This document shows, in pieces, positions 5,242 through 7,968 of a stretch of 7,968 bases of DNA. Position numbers and translations under genes: made by a program. The notes below the pieces were generated by a model. The model was given only the letters and a program-made list of their open reading frames with translations. It made no database searches and had not been told where the DNA came from. Origin of the DNA: Comamonadaceae bacterium (GTDB lineage: Bacteria; Pseudomonadota; Gammaproteobacteria; Burkholderiales; Burkholderiaceae_C); contig CANJXV010000112.1 of the NCBI GenBank assembly GCA_947478935.1, forward strand, positions 1 through 7,968, given 5' to 3'. The stretch's first letter is position 1. Every line of letters starts with the position of its first letter.

Positions 5242-6249
5242 TCATTTATCAATATTCTGGTCGGGCTTAAAATGTTGACGCGCCTTCGATCCTATAAAAT
5301 TATCCCATTCCATCGGAGAAATGCCGGTGCCAGGTCGTTTGCAAGTCAGGGTCAGCGTTGAAAATACGTCCCCAGGCTTTATTTCTTTTGCCGCCACGAT
5401 CGATTTACGTCCAATCGGCTGATTACGTCTCTCACTCGGCGTCAATCGCTTGACACCATCACCCAGCGCCACTTCAATATTGCGGATCGCCTGAACCATT
5501 GCGCTCAGTTCTGCAGGCTCCAGGCTGGCCTTATGGTCTGGGCCAGGTAAATTCCGGTCCAGCGTGAAGTGTTTCTCGATTACCCGTGCGCCAAGCGCCA
5601 CGGCTGCGATGGCCACCTCAATACCCACGGTATGGTCGGAATACCCCACCGTTACATTAAACGCCGTACCAATCGATTGCATAGCGCGTAAATTGACCTC
5701 CGCCATCGGGGTTGGGTATTCAGTCGTACAGTGCAGCACGCTGATTTTTTCCCGTTGTGCGCCTGCCTTTTCCAGTGCGTTCAGGGCGGCTTCGATATCG
5801 CCCAGGGTGGACATACCAGTTGAAAGAATAATCGGTGTGCCTTGTTTTGCGATATGGCGTAAATAGGGCAAATTGGTAATCTCACCTGAAGGAATTTTGT
5901 AAAAAGGCGGTTGCATGGTCGCCAAAAAATCAATACTTTCAATATCAAACGCCGTAGAAAAGAATCCAATACCACATGCTTTGCAGTGCGCAAGCAGCGT
6001 TTGGTGCATGGCTTCGCTTAGCTCGAGTTTGCGCAACATAGCGTGCTGCGATTCGTCAGCGCCGGTCGCCTTGACCTGGTAATCAGCCTTGAGCGCGGAG
6101 CGGGTCACCAAGCGATCAGCTTGAAAGGTTTGAAACTTTACTAAATCAGCCCCCGCTGCTGCGGCTGCCTCGATGAGCTGTTTTGCCATGCCGATATCGC
6201 CGTTATGGTTAACGCCTGCCTCAGCAATGATGAGTGTTTTGGTGTTCAT
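5242..6249 (-). CDS. neuB: NeuB-family nonulosonate (N-acetylneuraminate/legionaminate) synthase
   Basis: The 335-residue protein condenses phosphoenolpyruvate with a free 2-acetamido hexose to give a nine-carbon nonulosonic acid in the cytoplasm. The N-terminal TIM barrel shows IAEAGVNHNGD (8-18), VKFQTF (37-42), FYKIPSGEITN (116-126), LHCTTEYPTP (172-181), GYSDHT (202-207), EKHFTLDR (225-232) and GPDH (236-239). H206 and H227 match the spacing of the two manganese-binding histidines of the meningococcal enzyme. The C-terminal SAF (antifreeze-like) domain includes GRKSIVAAKEIKPGD (280-294), with R281 as the likely arginine reaching into the partner's active site, and KRPGTGISPM (304-313). 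All expected catalytic residues are present and the length is normal. The start lies 8 nt after the neuD stop and lacks a clear Shine-Dalgarno sequence. LegC next door argues for a legionaminate-type substrate (LegI role) over ManNAc, but sequence inspection alone cannot settle this. Confidence 0.97.
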   Translation of the reverse strand: MNTKTLIIAEAGVNHNGDIGMAKQLIEAAAAAGADLVKFQTFQADRLVTRSALKADYQVKATGADESQHAMLRKLELSEAMHQTLLAHCKACGIGFFSTAFDIESIDFLATMQPPFYKIPSGEITNLPYLRHIAKQGTPIILSTGMSTLGDIEAALNALEKAGAQREKISVLHCTTEYPTPMAEVNLRAMQSIGTAFNVTVGYSDHTVGIEVAIAAVALGARVIEKHFTLDRNLPGPDHKASLEPAELSAMVQAIRNIEVALGDGVKRLTPSERRNQPIGRKSIVAAKEIKPGDVFSTLTLTCKRPGTGISPMEWDNFIGSKARQHFKPDQNIDK

Positions 6250-6257
6250 ACTTGTGT

Positions 6258-6875
6258 TTACCCAATGTAACGGTTGCCAGCGCTAATGTCGTGGCGCACA
6301 GTCAGACCCATCGCAATGAAAGCCCCATCGCCTACGCTGATGCCTTCTCTGAGCGCACTGGCACTACCGACAAAACAGTTATGCCCGATTTGCACCGCGC
6401 CGTTTATGACCGTGCTGGTAGAAATGTGGCAGTGGTCTCCTATGCTGACATCGTGTTCGATGATTGCGTGGGTATTGATAACGCAATTAGCACCGATACG
6501 GGCACCGGCGTTCACTACCGCGCCATGCATAACAATCGTACCTGGCCCAATATTCGCGTGGCGCGATACGTAGGCATGGGGCGATACTACGGTGGGCAGT
6601 TCAAATCCTAGTGCGCAAAGCCGCTCATAGGCGCTGATGCGCGGCGCGCAATCTGCTATTTGGCCTATGCCTACCAATGCGTAGGGGTTGGTGCTGCGCA
6701 GTTCGGATAAATCGGTGTCTGCCCCAACTACCGCGTAGCCTAGTTGTTGTGTGCCAATTTCTTGGGTCAAGCCGATCAAGCCTCGCAGCACAAACTGACC
6801 CTGTGCCTCAAGCACATCAATGCAGGCGCATGCATGTCCACCGGCACCCACCAAAAGCAAATTTTTAGCGCTCAT
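6258..6875 (-). CDS. neuD: NeuD/PglD-family sugar O- or N-acyltransferase (left-handed beta-helix)
   Basis: The 205-residue protein has the NeuD/PglD layout. An N-terminal Rossmann-like nucleotide-sugar domain begins LLLVGAGGHA (6-15), followed by a left-handed beta-helix built from hexapeptide repeats (about 100-200, for example IGPGTIVMHGAVVNAGARIGAN split over several turns). H141 within IIEHDVSIG (138-146) aligns with the catalytic histidine of PglD. These enzymes use acetyl-CoA to acetylate the 4-amino group of UDP-sugars (PglD, LegH) or a hydroxyl of sialic acid (NeuD). Placed directly behind legC, which makes the 4-amino sugar, N-acetylation at C4 is the most economical role. The ATG overlaps the legC stop by 4 nt (ATGA), indicating translational coupling; no strong separate ribosome binding site is seen. 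Confidence 0.92.
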   Translation of the reverse strand: MSAKNLLLVGAGGHACACIDVLEAQGQFVLRGLIGLTQEIGTQQLGYAVVGADTDLSELRSTNPYALVGIGQIADCAPRISAYERLCALGFELPTVVSPHAYVSRHANIGPGTIVMHGAVVNAGARIGANCVINTHAIIEHDVSIGDHCHISTSTVINGAVQIGHNCFVGSASALREGISVGDGAFIAMGLTVRHDISAGNRYIG

Positions 6876-7968
6876 GGCAGATCGTCCACAGATTCAAGCG
6901 CTCCAAGATTAGCGCTACTGGGGATATTAATCAGCTGCTGCTCCAGGGCTTGCGCCTTGCGCAGGTCCATGCGCGGGCAGGCTTCAAATGGTTGAAGCTG
7001 GTGCATCAGCTTCCAAACCGGACGTGCTGCAATACCTGCGGCGTTCAACGCGTCCAAAAGGTGGTCTCGGTTGCCAGCCTCGGCCTGCTCCAGCTGCAGG
7101 GCCTGCAACCAATAATTGCTCGTGCAACCCAAGGGCTCTGACATGAGACGCACGCCCTGGACCTTTTGAAACTGCTCAGCGTAGCGCGTATGCAGCGCGC
7201 GCTTTTGGGATAGAAAGCGGGGCATCATTTCAAGCTGCGCGCAGCCCAGCGCGGCATTCAAGTTGGGCATTCGGTAATTAAAGCCCACTTCGTCGTGTTC
7301 GTAGGCCCAGCGGTGCGGCAACTTGGCGGTGGTGGTCAGATGCTTGGCACGTTTGGCCAATGCGGTGTCATTGGTCAATATGGCGCCGCCGCCACCGGTC
7401 GTGATGATTTTGTTGCCGTTAAAGCTCAGCGCCCCCAGCAGCCCAAAGGTGCCCACATGGCCTTGGCCGTACCAACTGCCCAGCGCCTCTGCCGCATCTT
7501 CAACCAGTGCTATGTGGTGTTTATCGGCGACTTTCATCAATGCGTCGAGCTCGCAGGGGTGCCCAAAAACATGCATCACAATCAGCGCGCGGATGACTTT
7601 GCCCGTGGCCAGGTTGACACACTGGCCTTCCCGCTGTGTGCTGATTTCGCCCAAATAGGCATCCAGGCGCAGGGCGTCCACGCCCAGGGTACGCGCTTCG
7701 CTATCCACAAAATGCGGGCTTGCCTGGCAATAGCGCACCGCGTTGGCTGTCGCTACAAAGGTCAGCGCTGGCACCAACACCTCGTCGTCAGTTTGCACAC
7801 CTGCCAATAGCAAAGCCACATGCAAGGCGGCTGTTCCGTTGGACACTGCAATAGCGTGCTTAGCGCCGGTGTAGCGCGCCAAATCCGCTTCAAACCGGTC
7901 GACAAAGGCGCCGACGGAAGACACAAAAGTCGAGTCCAGGCACTCCCGAACATAAGTCCATTCCTTGC
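6872..7968 (-). CDS. legC: LegC-family PLP-dependent nucleotide-sugar aminotransferase (5' end outside window)
   Basis: The frame is open through the right edge. A GTG at 7924 is an internal valine, because 14 further in-frame codons (reading KEWTYVRECLDSTF) lead into VSSVGAFVDRFE, the usual LegC opening. Only about 10 to 15 residues should be missing. The family uses PLP to aminate the 4-keto group of a UDP- or GDP-linked 4-keto-6-deoxy-GlcNAc. Counting from the valine, the protein shows SNGTAALH (28-35), FVATANAV (56-63), VMHVFGHP (116-123), VEDAAEALGS (141-150, aspartate to the PLP nitrogen), SFNGNKIITTGGGG (167-180, with K172 the Schiff-base lysine), YRMPNLNAALGCAQLE (217-232) and RPVWKLMHQLQPF (301-313). 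This pattern is typical of LegC rather than PseC or PglE. It is the first visible gene of the right-hand operon and overlaps neuD by 4 nt. A dehydratase (LegB) is expected upstream, beyond the edge. Confidence 0.94.
   Translation of the reverse strand, partial: KEWTYVRECLDSTFVSSVGAFVDRFEADLARYTGAKHAIAVSNGTAALHVALLLAGVQTDDEVLVPALTFVATANAVRYCQASPHFVDSEARTLGVDALRLDAYLGEISTQREGQCVNLATGKVIRALIVMHVFGHPCELDALMKVADKHHIALVEDAAEALGSWYGQGHVGTFGLLGALSFNGNKIITTGGGGAILTNDTALAKRAKHLTTTAKLPHRWAYEHDEVGFNYRMPNLNAALGCAQLEMMPRFLSQKRALHTRYAEQFQKVQGVRLMSEPLGCTSNYWLQALQLEQAEAGNRDHLLDALNAAGIAARPVWKLMHQLQPFEACPRMDLRKAQALEQQLINIPSSANLGALESVDDLP

Noticed and set aside
6234..6611. Plus-strand open frame of 125 codons opposite neuD
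   Set aside because: It mirrors the hexapeptide-repeat region of neuD. The regularity comes from that repeat and not from a separate gene.
7295..7810. Long plus-strand open frame of 171 codons opposite legC
   Set aside because: It lies wholly antisense to a well-supported LegC frame, has no recognisable domain, and has the low-complexity look of an antisense shadow in GC-richer DNA.
7922..7924. GTG as the true start of legC
   Set aside because: The frame continues upstream to the window edge and the residues there match the conserved LegC N-terminus, so the GTG encodes an internal valine.

Overview
The window is a dense carbohydrate-biosynthesis locus, almost certainly part of a surface-polysaccharide, O-antigen or flagellar glycosylation cluster. 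Its core makes a nonulosonic acid, best explained as legionaminic acid or a close relative. Frames, Shine-Dalgarno sites and protein style fit a Gram-negative proteobacterium, perhaps in Burkholderiales. The taxon is an inference, since no rRNA or other taxonomic marker is present. There are no RNA genes, insertion sequences or CRISPR arrays.

Right part (7968 down to 5242, minus strand): legC (PLP aminotransferase, 5' end outside the window), neuD (sugar N-acetyltransferase) and neuB (nonulosonate synthase). They are packed as one operon, with a 4-nt ATGA overlap and then an 8-nt gap.

Middle (about 5241 to 2646): a visibly AT-rich block of three genes. A TylF/MycF-like methyltransferase lies on the minus strand behind neuB. 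Convergent to it, on the plus strand, are a class I SAM methyltransferase and a divergent DegT/DnrJ-type protein that overlap by 4 nt. Hand counts of single 60-base rows give 15 to 19 G+C here, against 32 to 34 in rows from the flanks. The block looks like a horizontally acquired variable cassette dropped between neuB and neuC.

Left part (2645 down to 1, minus strand): a WbqC-family protein, neuC (hydrolysing UDP-GlcNAc-type 2-epimerase), a PIG-L/LmbE deacetylase and the first 17 codons of another gene. These are again overlapping or closely spaced. The last gene may be a ptmE-like nucleotidyltransferase, judging from gene order in known legionaminic acid loci.

Working model: LegC aminates C4 of a 4-keto-6-deoxy nucleotide sugar, NeuD N-acetylates that amine, NeuC removes the nucleotide while inverting C2, and NeuB condenses the resulting hexosamine with phosphoenolpyruvate. 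The deacetylase, the WbqC protein, two unrelated methyltransferases and the DegT-like protein are extra to this core and suggest a decorated product. The dehydratase (LegB) and the CMP-sugar synthetase (LegF) are not here and would be expected just outside.
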